Source of the DNA: Hypomyces perniciosus
Taxonomy: Eukaryota; Ascomycota; Sordariomycetes; Hypocreales; Hypocreaceae
NCBI GenBank assembly: GCA_008477525.1
Contig: SPDT01000006.1
Span: forward strand, 2,445,501-2,509,500
Direction of reading: 5' to 3'
DNA: 64,000 bases
Every line of letters starts with the position of its first letter. Positions within the stretch are counted from its first letter, which is position 1. The notes under the pieces were generated by a model. That model saw nothing but the letters and a program-made list of their open reading frames with translations. It was not told the origin of the DNA and did not search any database. Below are positions 22,108-33,617 of this stretch, piece by piece. Both the position numbers and the translations under genes were made by a program.

Positions 22108-25100
22108 CTACACACGCGCGTGTCCGCGTATATAATCAGCTCGAGTCGCTTACACAAAATGCGACTCCCCACTCTACGCTTTGAACGAACCTGGAACATG
22201 ATGGGCAAGCAGGCAGATTAGGACCGTGGTGAGATGTTTCGTTTCCGCTTTAGAACAGAACCCATGACGATGAGTCCCATAAGGCGACGGGTCCAAGCGG
22301 CGCGCGAGCCCGTATAAAATTCCAAGATGAGGTGGCTTGAAGATGGAGAGAAAGGATGAGCAATGATGTCTGGTGGTTGATTCAGCCATCACGTGGCCCA
22401 TCTTGGCAAATGACGTGACGCAGTATTACTCGAAGTACCTCGTCATACATAGGTAGGTAGGGACGGAAGACGGATATCGACGTCCCGCCTTTCACCCCGC
22501 CAAAGTATCAAGGTACATAGACACTTCGTACTCCGTCGTGATACTAAGGTATTGAATCAGATATCAAATTGGCTTCTTCATCTGTGGGCAATTCTGCTAC
22601 TGGTCAATTGGGTGGCAGATAGCAGCGGCTGAAGTCGGTGGAACCAGAACTAGTATTAGTCTGACACTCGGATCAAGCACCCGTTTTTCTCGACGGATAA
22701 AACCAAGCTTTCGTGATGCCGGCAGTCACTCCGGGATCATAGTAGTAGTAGTATATACTACGGAGTACGTATGTTGGCGCAGGTCCCAAGATGGGGCGCC
22801 GCCTTGGCCGTTGGTGCTGTGTGGCATCCAGCAGCGCCTGCCCTGCGTCTGTTCCTGTTCCTGTGAGCCGCAGACGGGAAACGCCTTGCCAAGTTGAATC
22901 TGCCTTGGCCCTTGAACAAGGCGGGTTAGAACTGTCGGCACGCACCGTTGGACGGCGAGAGGCGGGCTTAGATGGCATTCTGGCTGCAGCGAAGCTTTCC
23001 TTGGCATGCGTAGGGCACGGGATTGAGACACCTTCATGGCGAGCTTCCCTTTGGTGGAGGAATGCTTTATGGCGGTGCTGGCGAGATGTGGTGGCTCAGT
23101 CGGACGTTAGGTGGTATCTCAGCCGCATGAAGTGGAATCGGGCTGTGCAGGGCGCTGTCAAACACGATCGCATGCAAGACAATCATCGGCCCTCCGTACA
23201 ATATCAAAAGGGGCTAAAAGTGCTTTACTTGGGGAGTAACTCTCTGCTTGTTTGTTTGAATGCTGTCGATTGATGAATATTAATAAAGTGCTGACGAAAT
23301 GGGCGAGATCAAACAGCATATCGCCATGCCCATTAGAGGCACTATAATAGGTAGTAGTAGCTGTACTATGCTTCGTTCGAAGTAGACAATGTACTAGCCA
23401 CCCAGTAGTCAGATTCGCTGTAAGAAAAGCTTAAACGCAATCAGAGTAGAAGTACGAGTACTACTCAGCAAGTTGTAGGGCCAACATGGGGATTCTCGAA
23501 CTTCTGGCGTCATAGATCATGTCCTGTCCTGACCGGCCGCTATGTGAATCTTTTCTCCCATGCCTAAAGCACCCACACCTTTATTATCCCTAACTCCCGT
23601 GTAGCGCAAGGCATTGTTCGCCTCGATACCTCTCGTAGGCCAACGAAACTTTGAAGCAAAAAAAAAAACGCCTTGGGAACCGTCCATAATACCACGCGGC
23701 CTTTGGCCTTGGTCTAGGGATGGTGCCGTCGAAGTCCGGCTTAGCGGAGGGAACCCAGTCTCATGCCCGCTGTCAACGTGCATGGGCCTGGCGGTATCTA
23801 CCAAGTAGTAGTTGACAGATCAGGTGCGGCTCTGGTTAGGTCAGTACCTTATTAGGCGCGGTTATTGGCAGTTGGATATTTGTATCACTCTATCGGCGCT
23901 ACCTCACCTCCACAAGGCACTTTGACCACATCGCTGGGCGCATTTTCCTCCCCCATCTGAACATTCAGCCCCACACCAAAAAGCATGTGAGTGAAACAAT
24001 GGGCGCTAATGTTTTCGCCAGGTACTACTACGAGTACAGCTACGATGTACTTCGTAGTACAGAGACATTCCCAGTCGCTACGTCAGAGCCCTGGAAGAAG
24101 GGGGGATGGATATAGTATGTGCACGGTGTCAGGAAATCCATCCGAAGGGTTTACATAGAGTCGGGAGCCATGGTAAAAGTAAATTAATAATCGAGGCACG
24201 CAGTGGGGGCCCTGTACGAAGTACGAGCAGGTACTAAGTATATGCGGAGTACGGAGTACTGGAGTGCTTTCCCCGGCGTCAATTTGCCAACACCCACCGC
24301 CTCTCCAAGACTCCAACCGCGCGCCTCACTCAAATCCTCCCTTCGATGCGGCTCTTCAACCAACTCACTCACTCATCACCATCCGCACACTCCCTCTCCC
24401 TTCACCCCCGAGTGCGCCCGCAGCCTTCTGTTGGTCGCACTGTGGCCGCGACTCAATATTCCCTGCATTGGTTTCTCTTCAGCAATGCCTGCCTGTCTCT
24501 TGACGCTTTCTTCTGCCCCTTGCATCTCGTACTCCGTACATACATACTGCTCCGTACGAAGTACATCTATCTTAGGTACATATTGATTGCTTCGTACCGC
24601 AACCACACAAACCATTCCACCGTCACATCCAGATCTTCGCTAGCTCTAGGCCAGGTAATACTGCTACTGCTACTAGTACATACATGTGTACTGTACTCGT
24701 ACGAGCAGGTATCCAATCCTTCCGTGCAATCCCCGCCATTCTCGCTTGACCATTGGGGTCCCAGAAAAAAGACGAGGGCTACTAGCAGGGGTGCTATCGA
24801 CAGCCGCATCCGCACCCACACTTCGTGGTCCCATCACCAGCTTTCTCTCTCTCTCTCTCTTCTCTCCGCCCGCTGTCTTCCATCCGTTCCCGCCAGTAGT
24901 AGTATTGGCACGCCGAGTGCCGTCACGGACTGCGCCTGAATTCTTCTCCGACTTTCCAGAGCCTGCCGCTGCCGCCGCCGATTTCAGGAACATGGTCCCC
25001 AGTCAGTGACGTGACTCCGCGCACATTCAGAGCGCACAAGCTAGGCTCTCCGGCCCTGGCTGCCTGCTGCACTTGAGTTTGTTTCCTGCAGCCACTATCT

Positions 25101-25156
25101 CTTGTCCTTCTACTTATCCTCCGGCATCCCCTCTTGTCTCATCGGCCGGAGCCATC
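22108..25156. other. 3-kb divergent upstream region of DUF202 and C2H2 genes
   Basis: No gene recognised. It contains TAG/TAC microsatellites (22740-22752, 23350-23360), the CGGAGTACGGAGTA direct repeat (24245-24258), several TACTCCGTAC words (24530-24570), a CT dinucleotide run (about 24839-24862) and a pyrimidine-rich leader before the ATG at 25157. Confidence 0.55.
24245..24258. repeat. Direct CGG repeat, CGGAGTACGGAGTA (copy 2)
   Basis: Identical to the 14-mer at 14113-14126 and 29237-29250. It lies about 0.9 kb upstream of the C2H2 regulator start codon. Confidence 0.75.
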
Positions 25157-28100
25157 ATGACTTTCGCTTCCGCCTCCCCCCAGGGATTCCCCTTTGGCAA
25201 CGACGCCGACGAACCTCTCATCTTCGATCACGGCCGCGAAGCTGAACCCCGCAATCCATCAGCTCCCGCCAACCAGCAGCGCGCCTCCATAGACTCCAAC
25301 CTCCTATCTCCCTTTCTGTCGCGAGTCAATAGCGACTCCCTCTCGCCTTCTGCCAATCACTTTGAGACGCCTGCCGGATCAACCTCTACCCTAAGTCATT
25401 ATCAGTCCAGCGACTTCAGTGACTTTGAGGACGACCTCTTCTTTGGCGCCAACTTCTCTAACCCTGAAGTCGGGACGCCATCCTTTCTAGATGACCAGAG
25501 TGTGTGGGATTTGTCTCTGAACAATACTACCTCTGTTGTTGAGCCTCAACACAATGTTGGCAGCGAAACTTTATACCCTTTAACGCCTGACCAAACAGAC
25601 TCGATTCATACCGTGTCGCCTAGGAGCGACCAGAGAACAACCCTCACGCGGCCGGACCCAGATCGACTCCCCAATTCCATCTCACCACAAGAGCTCCAAA
25701 TGCCCTTCAAATCCAAATCAAGACCGACGATTGTCCCAATATCCCAGCTGACACCAAGTCAGAGTGGCAGCGGCCGGTCCAGTGAAGACAGCCTGGCGCC
25801 TGCTCCAGTTGACATGCGGTGCCAGAGCCCCCGTGTCACTGTCTCAGTATGGGATAAGGATGACAGTGGCCCTGTTCACACAGTTGAGCGCACGTTTGGG
25901 GATAGCCAATCCACAGTACGTGGGGGCATCGAGTCAGCAGGGGACCTGATTTCTTCGGCAAGGCAGGAGCAAAGTCATGCTCCTGAACCTAGGGATACCA
26001 TGGGTCAATGGCGACGTGACCCCGTTACAGGACTTGCTGGCCTGGGCCCAAAACGACGCCCTCTCTCGGAGATCGCTAGCATCAATGAGATAGTTAGTCG
26101 CCGAGAAATCGAGGAGCGGAATCAGGAAGTCGGCAGATGGTTGTCGAACGATCTCGACGACCTAAGTGTTCCACATGAGCCTTCCCCTGAGCATATCAAG
26201 GGGGCTGAAGAAACAGGTCGCAACAGCAACGATAGCATCCCGCTGGGAGATCAAACGGAGAATCGTTATATCCCCGGCCAGACTTACTACCACCCTGGCA
26301 ATGGTGGTCAAATGACAGACGAGGACTTCAACATCATATACGGGAATCGCAATTGGGCTGACGCTCCTGTACTCCATTCTATCAACACGGGTATTCCGGG
26401 TCAGCATCAACCACAGACCTCACAAGCTGCTATCGAGAAGTTCGAGAGGATGTGTCGCGATAATGATTCCATCATCTCCCGGGCAGCGACCTGGGGAACC
26501 CGTCGACGAAGTCTCCCTAGTGTCATTGACCTGGACATTGAAGGTGTCACAAGTGGCAACTTCTTGAAGAAGCTCTCCATCAGCCGAGGCGGCGACAGGA
26601 GCAACAAACCAGGCAGCCTCTTAAAAGACCTTCGCGGTCTCGTTCGACGACCCAGTGCCACTCAAATGCGGAAACGCTCTCGTAGTGGACAAGGCGAGGC
26701 ACTGCTTCCACAAGAAGAGTCACAAGCAGCTCAAGGCAAGCGCGAGAGCCTGTCTCCCGCATCACGTGCTACAAACTGGGGGAGAAAAACTCCAAGTATC
26801 AACACTGCGTTGGTGTCCATGGGTCAAAATTTTGCATCAATAGGAGCATCCCACTCGCGAAGTGGCTCCATTGGTTGTGCCCCCCCTGCCCCTGCCAAAG
26901 GACCGCTCTCTGGACTCAGCGTAAAGAACACGCTAAGGCGGCCTCGAAGCAAGTCCGATCTGCCCAAGCCGACTTCTAGCTCAGAAAATCATTCGAACCT
27001 TGTCCAGATGTGGAGGAGATCTGGCGGTCCACCTGTTGCGACTCTTGCTCATGTTGAGGTGGATGATGATGAGGACGAGGATGACGACTTCTATGAGGAT
27101 AATGATATGAAGATGAACCCCAATATTATCGACGATATCACGCCAAACTTCGCCGGCTTCCAGCAGCATATTCAGACCTTGAACCCGGGTCTACCGCCGG
27201 AGCACGGGTACCTCGTGGATCGCATCGCGCATCAGCAGAGTATCAGATACAAGCAGCTGTTGAACGCCAAAGTCAAGCACCTTGGCCTCGGCGCAAACTG
27301 TCCTTGTGGCTCGCTTTGTCTTGCTCTCGGCGGTTCAGCAACTTTGCTAGATTCCAAGGGGGATGCCAGGGGGCTAGATCCCCTATCAACACGTTATGAA
27401 GACGATGATGTCACGCCAACAGAAGGCGCGATTAGCCATGAGAGCTTCCCTATGGACATCCCCATGCCGCCAACCCAGCATCTGCCGGCCGAGTTTGAGT
27501 GCCAACTTTGTTATCAAAAAAAGAAGTTCAACAAGCCGTCTGATTGGACGAAACATGTGCATGAAGATGTTCAACCCTTTACCTGCACATGGGATAAATG
27601 CCGAGATCCCAAAATCTTCAAGCGCAAGGCAGATTGGGTTCGCCACGAGAATGAAGGCCATCGACACCTTGAATGGTGGACGTGTGATGTTGAGGACTGT
27701 CGGCACATATGCTATCGTCGGGACAACTTCCTACAGCATCTGGTTCGCGAGCACAAGTTTCAGGAGCCCAGGGTCAAGACCAAGGCAGCGATGAAGAAGT
27801 CAGGCAGCGCCGACCCAACCTGGCAAAAGGTCGAACAATGCCATGTGGAGACAATGAAGCAACCCCACGAGGAACCCTGCAGATTTTGTGGCAAAGTCTT
27901 CCCGACATGGAAGAAGCTAACAGTCCATCTTGCTAAGCATATGGAACAGATCTCACTGCCCATTTTGCGTTTGGTGGCAGCTAAAGCGAAGGAGTTGGCT
28001 GCGGATACCATCATCAGCCCGGTGCAGGACCCTCCGCCACGTCATGACATACCTCTCCCAGGTGACCAAACATCACCGGCGTTGCATTACTCGGGCGATG

Positions 28101-28585
28101 CACAGCAGCAGGTGCTCTCAACTCCTCAGATGGCTTATCAACAAGGCCAGGGCCAGGGTCAGTTCATTTACCCTGTGATGCCTCCAGGGCAATTCCAGCA
28201 ACCTTTCTATTCTCCTCAGTTTGACAGTATTGGACAAAATTTGCATCAACAGTCTCCATTGAATCAAGTTTATGGTCCTGGCCGGCAGGTTCAGGATCTG
28301 CCGGTAACATCTGCGCCCTTCGGACAGGGTCCCAATCCGTACATGGCAATGCCTCCAAATGAGATGGAGCAATTCACGCCGTTGAATGCATTAGGGCTAC
28401 AAAATATTGGCGGACCTCCTATGGGTAGACAGATGGGATATGACAGCATCTTAGATCCTTCGAGTGTCAACGGCAGTCCGTTCAGTGGCCACGAGACCTT
28501 GTCAACCTACTCGCATTCTCCTCATATCGGCGCCAGCAATGCCGACGGGGCGTGGGATGACAGGCAGCTGTCGGGTTTTCGATAA
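25157..28585 (+). CDS. Large C2H2 zinc-finger transcription factor
   Basis: Intronless gene for 1142 residues; the first ATG is at 25157 (MTFASASPQGFPF), the upstream frame having only a TTG. A long low-complexity N-terminal part (about 1-630) is Ser/Pro/Asp-rich. An acidic stretch (DDDEDEDDDFYEDND, about 635-650) precedes a conserved helical region with a Cys-rich patch (ANCPCGSLCLALGG). A cluster of zinc fingers follows at about 780-930: CQLCYQKKKF..H, CTWDKCRDPKIF..H, CDVEDCRHICY..H..H and CRFCGKVFPTWKKLTVHLAKH. The C-terminus is Gln/Pro-rich, typical of an activation or low-complexity tail. This matches a conserved family of filamentous-fungal C2H2 proteins annotated only as C2H2 finger domain proteins. 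Targets are unknown. Its long pyrimidine-rich leader contains microsatellites. Confidence 0.9.
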   Translation: MTFASASPQGFPFGNDADEPLIFDHGREAEPRNPSAPANQQRASIDSNLLSPFLSRVNSDSLSPSANHFETPAGSTSTLSHYQSSDFSDFEDDLFFGANFSNPEVGTPSFLDDQSVWDLSLNNTTSVVEPQHNVGSETLYPLTPDQTDSIHTVSPRSDQRTTLTRPDPDRLPNSISPQELQMPFKSKSRPTIVPISQLTPSQSGSGRSSEDSLAPAPVDMRCQSPRVTVSVWDKDDSGPVHTVERTFGDSQSTVRGGIESAGDLISSARQEQSHAPEPRDTMGQWRRDPVTGLAGLGPKRRPLSEIASINEIVSRREIEERNQEVGRWLSNDLDDLSVPHEPSPEHIKGAEETGRNSNDSIPLGDQTENRYIPGQTYYHPGNGGQMTDEDFNIIYGNRNWADAPVLHSINTGIPGQHQPQTSQAAIEKFERMCRDNDSIISRAATWGTRRRSLPSVIDLDIEGVTSGNFLKKLSISRGGDRSNKPGSLLKDLRGLVRRPSATQMRKRSRSGQGEALLPQEESQAAQGKRESLSPASRATNWGRKTPSINTALVSMGQNFASIGASHSRSGSIGCAPPAPAKGPLSGLSVKNTLRRPRSKSDLPKPTSSSENHSNLVQMWRRSGGPPVATLAHVEVDDDEDEDDDFYEDNDMKMNPNIIDDITPNFAGFQQHIQTLNPGLPPEHGYLVDRIAHQQSIRYKQLLNAKVKHLGLGANCPCGSLCLALGGSATLLDSKGDARGLDPLSTRYEDDDVTPTEGAISHESFPMDIPMPPTQHLPAEFECQLCYQKKKFNKPSDWTKHVHEDVQPFTCTWDKCRDPKIFKRKADWVRHENEGHRHLEWWTCDVEDCRHICYRRDNFLQHLVREHKFQEPRVKTKAAMKKSGSADPTWQKVEQCHVETMKQPHEEPCRFCGKVFPTWKKLTVHLAKHMEQISLPILRLVAAKAKELAADTIISPVQDPPPRHDIPLPGDQTSPALHYSGDAQQQVLSTPQMAYQQGQGQGQFIYPVMPPGQFQQPFYSPQFDSIGQNLHQQSPLNQVYGPGRQVQDLPVTSAPFGQGPNPYMAMPPNEMEQFTPLNALGLQNIGGPPMGRQMGYDSILDPSSVNGSPFSGHETLSTYSHSPHIGASNADGAWDDRQLSGFR

Positions 28586-30500
28586 GGCCCGAACAGGCCA
28601 CTTTTTCTCTTCTCTTCATGCTTCTTTTGACCTTGTTGGCTTTGTGGGTGACTGGATGATTGGATGAATATCACGAAAATGCGCATGGAGCAGCAACATA
28701 CGAGGAATGATGTTTGACTATTTTCTTTTTCTTGGAAACGATAGCGGGACAGGATTGGATTGGGCATACAGCGATGTACACAATGGAGGATTCCCTACTC
28801 CTTTATTCCCTTTCATGTATCCTCATTATGGGTACGGTTTGCTAAGCGGGATCCGGCTCTTTACTATCATTAGTAAAGACGGACGGTTTCTGTCTCATAC
28901 GAGCCATGATACAGATACAGGTGTTGATTGTGGGCAACGGCGCTAGGAGTCGAAGGGTGAACAGTTCAGCGCATGGGAACAGCATGAGGAATGCAGTTTT
29001 TATTCGGCGTATATACTTTTTGTACAGAATCAAGACATTTTCACCCAACAGTACTAATGTCTTGTGACAAACTATGGAATTCGGCATGCACAGCCCAATG
29101 GAATGTGGCGGGGTCGAGATTGGGGTCGAGATTGAGGAGGAGTGTCGACAATGACGTACCTATCGGCAGAGAAGTGCCTAGGACGCCATAAATAGCACGA
29201 GATGGAGATGGGCTCCCTCTGAGTCCTCATGATGTACGGAGTACGGAGTATGTCCTTTGTGTGTCTTGTCTTGAATGGTTAGACAGAGGCAGGGGTTTGC
29301 CAAGCGATACCTGAAACGGAGGCTCCATGAATGATATCCATGGCATGTCCTGTCCGCCTTGGGGTATGCATGCATATGGATGGGATGTTAGGGCGCTTAA
29401 TATTTGCTATGACTTGAGGCCGAAGCAATGGCATGTTTGGCATTCGTGTTGGCGGGTGGTGGTGGTTTCAGAGCCGTCCCAGCGCCACCCCTAGCAGCCA
29501 ATGGCGCGAATACAGCGATCCATGGGCGGTTCCCCTAGCGCAGGTCCACTGATCCAGCCACTAAGCAGCGATCCCTAGGGGACAGGACGGTGAAGCCCGG
29601 CCTCGGTGAATTATGTAATACCTCTTGAGACCTCTGATGACTATTGTGCAGGAGGATCTCAAAGTCTCAAACCGCCTACCTATCTAGTAGTAAGCGCCGA
29701 CACTGCCAGACTCCTCTCTCCAAGCCTACAATGGGCATTGTGTGCATACCCTCAGATGGCGATGTCTCTGGAAGGAGGGGACGGGGTAAGGCTTCATGTT
29801 TCAACCCATAGAAAGTATTGCCACGTCGTCCACTTTCGTCTTCGCTTTGGCCTCCCTCTTTTCTTTTTTCCCTCTTCATCGTCTCTTTTGGGAAACTGTC
29901 ACTCCGTTAGGTGCATTAGGCCGTCTGTCAGCTTCTCATGTAGTCGTTGGCGACGTTTCATATCTATCAACTCTACATAGACCTTTCTTCTTCCATCCTC
30001 CCTCTCTCTTCCCTCTCCTCTACTTCTTCCTCTCTGTCAGACGTTTTTCATCTAATTCACCCAACTCGTCCCGCGGGTATTGGGGGAAATCCTTGGACTT
30101 TTGGGCATCGTGTTTGCCGACTTTTCCTTTTCTCTTCTTTCCGGGTTGATCCCTGGCCACCTTCATCATTCTGCCCCGTGGGCTATTTTTTCCCCTGGTT
30201 TCTCTTACCTCAATTGGGTTGCTTTTGTTTTCCAAGGCGTGGACGCTTTTTGTTATTACTGTTTTTTTTTCTTCCCTCGATACCAAAGTTTGATGTTTCC
30301 TTGTTCTTAAAGTTGGATTTATGTGACGACGAAAACACGAAGAAACGACGCCCCTCGAAACGAATTGAGTTGGATATTGTATTGGATAACGCCACACATC
30401 GATCGATATCAACTACTACATGTCTCCTATTCACAGCAAGCTTGAAAACGAAACACGAAACTCGACCGTTTTTGGTCTTCAATTATAAGTGACGGAAATT
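28586..30500. other. Intergenic region with pyrimidine-rich leader of the Flc-like gene
   Basis: Same-strand spacer. The first half is the 3' flank of the C2H2 gene. The second half (about 29,860-30,300) is strongly C/T-rich and probably transcribed leader. A 181-codon open frame there is low-complexity and not a convincing gene. The CGGAGTA direct repeat at 29237-29250 lies within it. Confidence 0.55.
29237..29250. repeat. Direct CGG repeat, CGGAGTACGGAGTA (copy 3)
   Basis: Third exact copy of the 14-mer. It lies about 1.25 kb upstream of the Flc-like gene. Confidence 0.75.
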
Positions 30501-32950
30501 ATGGCTCGCTCTAAACACTGGACATTATGGAGGGTAATATGGACATGTGCGGTGCTAGCAACGGGGTCAGTGGGGCAACAAATTCTACAAACAAGCGGAT
30601 TCGACGATTGTGGAAGTGACACGACGATCAAGGTTGATAAGCTCGACATCAGCTACAACAACGACAACAAGACGGTCATCTTTGATGTTGTTGGTTCCAG
30701 CTCCAAACGCCAAAACGTCACCGCGACTCTTACCGTCACAGCATATGGCAACACGGTCTTCACAAAAAAGTTCAATCCTTGCGATTCCGGGACCTTTGTT
30801 AACCAGTTATGCCCTCTCCCAGTTGGAACCTTTGCGGCTCGTGGATCTCAGCAAATTCCTCCTCAGTTTGCGTCCATGGTTCCGGATATCGCCTTCAAGA
30901 TCCCTGATATCTTGGCAATGGCAACTCTGGAGCTGAATAGCCTTAGTGGTGGGAGCAAGGTTGCCTGTATTCAGTCCCAGGTCTCAAACGGCAAGACTGT
31001 TGACACGCCTGTTGTTTCATACGTTGCCGGCGGAATTGCTGGCGCTGCCTTGATCATCAGCGGAGTCTCTGCAGCTAGCGCTGCTTTGTCTGCCGGCGGT
31101 GCTGCTGCCTCGGGTGCGGGAGTGGGCGGTGTCTCCCCCAGCTTTGTCCAAGTTGCGGGGTGGTTCCAGGGTATGGCCATGAACGGCATGCTCTCCGTCA
31201 ACTATCCGCCCATTTATCGCAACTTTGCCAAGAACTTTGCCTTCTCTACTGGTCTGGTCCCGTGGAACGGACTTCTGTCTGTAATTGACAACTTCCGAGC
31301 CAAGACCGGCGGCAACCTCACAAACGACAGTGTTGAATTCCTCAGGAATGCCACCTTGAAGTTCCCAGATGGGTCGACCAGCAAGCCGGCCCGTCCCTTC
31401 TTTCTTGCTAAGCGTACCTCAGAGTTGTTCATAGAACTGGCTGAGCGCCAAATCGACACGTCTATCAACACCACCTCTCCTGACCAGGGCAACTCTGGAA
31501 TACAGGGTGATATTAAGCACGCTGTATCCGGCATCCGAGCTTTCGCAGAGCAGTTGAGTGTCCCCAAGTCGGACATTTTCATGACGGCACTCCTCATTGT
31601 TGCCATTGTCATTGGTGCCATTGTTGTGGGCATTCTTCTTGTTAAGGGTATGCTGGAGCTTTGGGCCCTATTCGGCAGCTTCCCTCAAGCACTGGCCGGA
31701 TTCCGTGAGCATCACTGGAGATCCATTGCCCGGACCATCACATCACTCATCCTGCTCCTATATGGTGTCTGGGTTCTCTACTGTGTCTTTCAATTCACGC
31801 TCGGTGACTCCTGGGCTGCCAAGGTACTTGCTGGCGTGACGTTGGGGCTTTTCACTTCCATCCTGTTTTTCTTCGCCTTCAAGATCTGGAGCACTGCTCG
31901 AAGGCTCAAGGCCGAGGATGGCGATACGAGCAGGCTGTACGAGGACAAGTCCATTTGGGTCAAGTACTCAATGTTCTATGATGCTTATCGCCAGAACTAT
32001 TGGTGGCTCTTCATCCCTTTTATTATCTACATGATCATCAAGGGCTGTGTTCTCGCCGCTGCGGATGGCCATGGCATGGTACAGACCATTGCCATGCTTG
32101 TCATCGAGGCCATTTTCCTAGGTCTGTTGCTCTGGAGCCGCCCCTACGAGCGCCGCTCCGGAAACATCATCAACATTGCCATTCAGGTCGTCCGTGTGCT
32201 GTCTGTTGCCTGCATCTTGGTCTTCGTTGAGGAGTTTGGCATCAGTCAGACAACCCAGACTGTCACTGGTGTTGTCTTGATTGCCATTCAATCCACACTG
32301 ACGGCTATTCTCGCCATCCTCATTATCTGGAATGTCATCTCTACCTGCGTCAAGATGAACCCACACCGCAAGCGCAGAAAGGAGATGGGTAAGTTTTTAT
32401 TTTATTTTGTTGTTCACCATTTAGCAATGACGTCTAACATGTTCCTGCAGAGAAGATGCGTGACATGGACACCCTAACGCCCTTGGACGCTCGAAACTCC
32501 CTCCTTCTCCTCAACCGCCCCAAAAACACTGAGGCGGCCATGTACTCCATCCCCACTGAGAGGGCGGATACACAGCGACCTCCTTCTTTCTCAAACCAAG
32601 CAGAGCGTTATTACCCGCTTACAGATGTATACAGGCCGTCAAGAGCGCCTTCAACAGCCACGTCTAGAGGGCCTTTGAACCGGGCGTTGACACCAGCAGT
32701 GGGCAACCGAGGATTTACACCAGCAACAAGCGTGTCGAACGAGGCCTCCCAAAACCTCGTCCAAGGCGCGGCACCAGTCAGCATGGGCGGGCATCGTGCA
32801 AATCATTCAAGAGATTCAAGTATGGGCCAAGAGTATGACATGCGAGAATACATACGACCCCAGGAGTTTGTGCGACCCCAGGAGTATGGGAGGGGCTACC
32901 AACAACCTTACGGCTACAGCTACAGCAATGCAGGTTACCGAGGGTTTTAA
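30501..32950 (+). CDS. Flc/TRP-like integral membrane protein (flavin carrier / Pkd2 family)
   Basis: 795 residues from two exons (30501-32388, 32451-32950) around a 62-nt intron. An N-terminal signal peptide (MARSKHWTLWRVIWTCAVLATG) is followed by an ML-like lumenal domain (about 25-165) with paired cysteines (FDDCGSD, FNPCDSG, QLCPLPVG), then a small-residue membrane segment (VAGGIAGAALIISGVSAASAA), a lumenal loop with N-glycosylation sequons, and a cluster of transmembrane helices (about 355-630) typical of the fungal TRP domain. The cytosolic tail is Ser/Pro/Tyr-rich and ends with YGYSYSNAGYRGF. Relatives Flc1-3 and Pkd2 act in ER/plasma-membrane FAD transport, calcium handling and wall integrity; which role applies is not visible. 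Convergent with the Vps9 gene. Confidence 0.92.
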
Positions 32951-33617
32951 TCTTGTTACGACGGGTATCTGATGATGCCGTGCTGAAAGAAGGGGAGTGG
33001 ATGTTCCAAATATTGCGTTCATTTTTATTTCATTTGTTGGAGTCATTGCACGGCGTTAAGTGTGCTCGCATATTCATTCTTTTATACCCCAGGCATATGC
33101 GAGGCCGACAAGCGTATGCTATATACCCAGAAGGAAGGTGAAAGGCGACGACGAAGGATTGGAAATCATGAGAGATGTATTATGAGCATGACTAGTAATG
33201 CTAAAGACTATCTTTAAATAGACGACTTGAATATAGAGACAAATTTATCCTCTGACACATCTCCTCCGGTAGTGGCCTACCACCCTGTACAATGGAAAGA
33301 ACACATCATAGCATGTCTAGAGAACAATAGTCATCATTCAAAATCGGGAAAACTGGCAAGTGCTTATCTTTGGGCGATTTGAAACTGGTCTATACTGAAC
33401 GTGATAGCAATAAACAGGGCAGATGCACCTGTGATACATACCGACTTACATGGGGTAGTAAATAGCCCGAGACCGCAACGATAGTCAAACTCCAGCTTCC
33501 AGGCAGAAAACAAAACAGGGGGGGGGGGTGGGTATGCGATAATAGTGATTGGTATAAAAGATTAGGGCTGCAGGATGCCAAATGGCCTTCCTTCTTCAAA
33601 CCCTGTCAGAAAAAACG
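32951..33617. other. Convergent 3' flanks of Flc-like and Vps9 genes
   Basis: No gene seen. Contains a G-run (about 33519-33527) and the probable 3' ends of both neighbours. Confidence 0.5.

Noticed and set aside
25073..25156. N-terminal extension of the C2H2 protein
   Set aside because: It begins with TTG; the first ATG in frame is at 25157.
29947..30492. 181-codon plus-strand frame
   Set aside because: Arises from the pyrimidine-rich leader (Phe/Leu/Ser/Pro); it ends just before the Flc-like start and has no family features.
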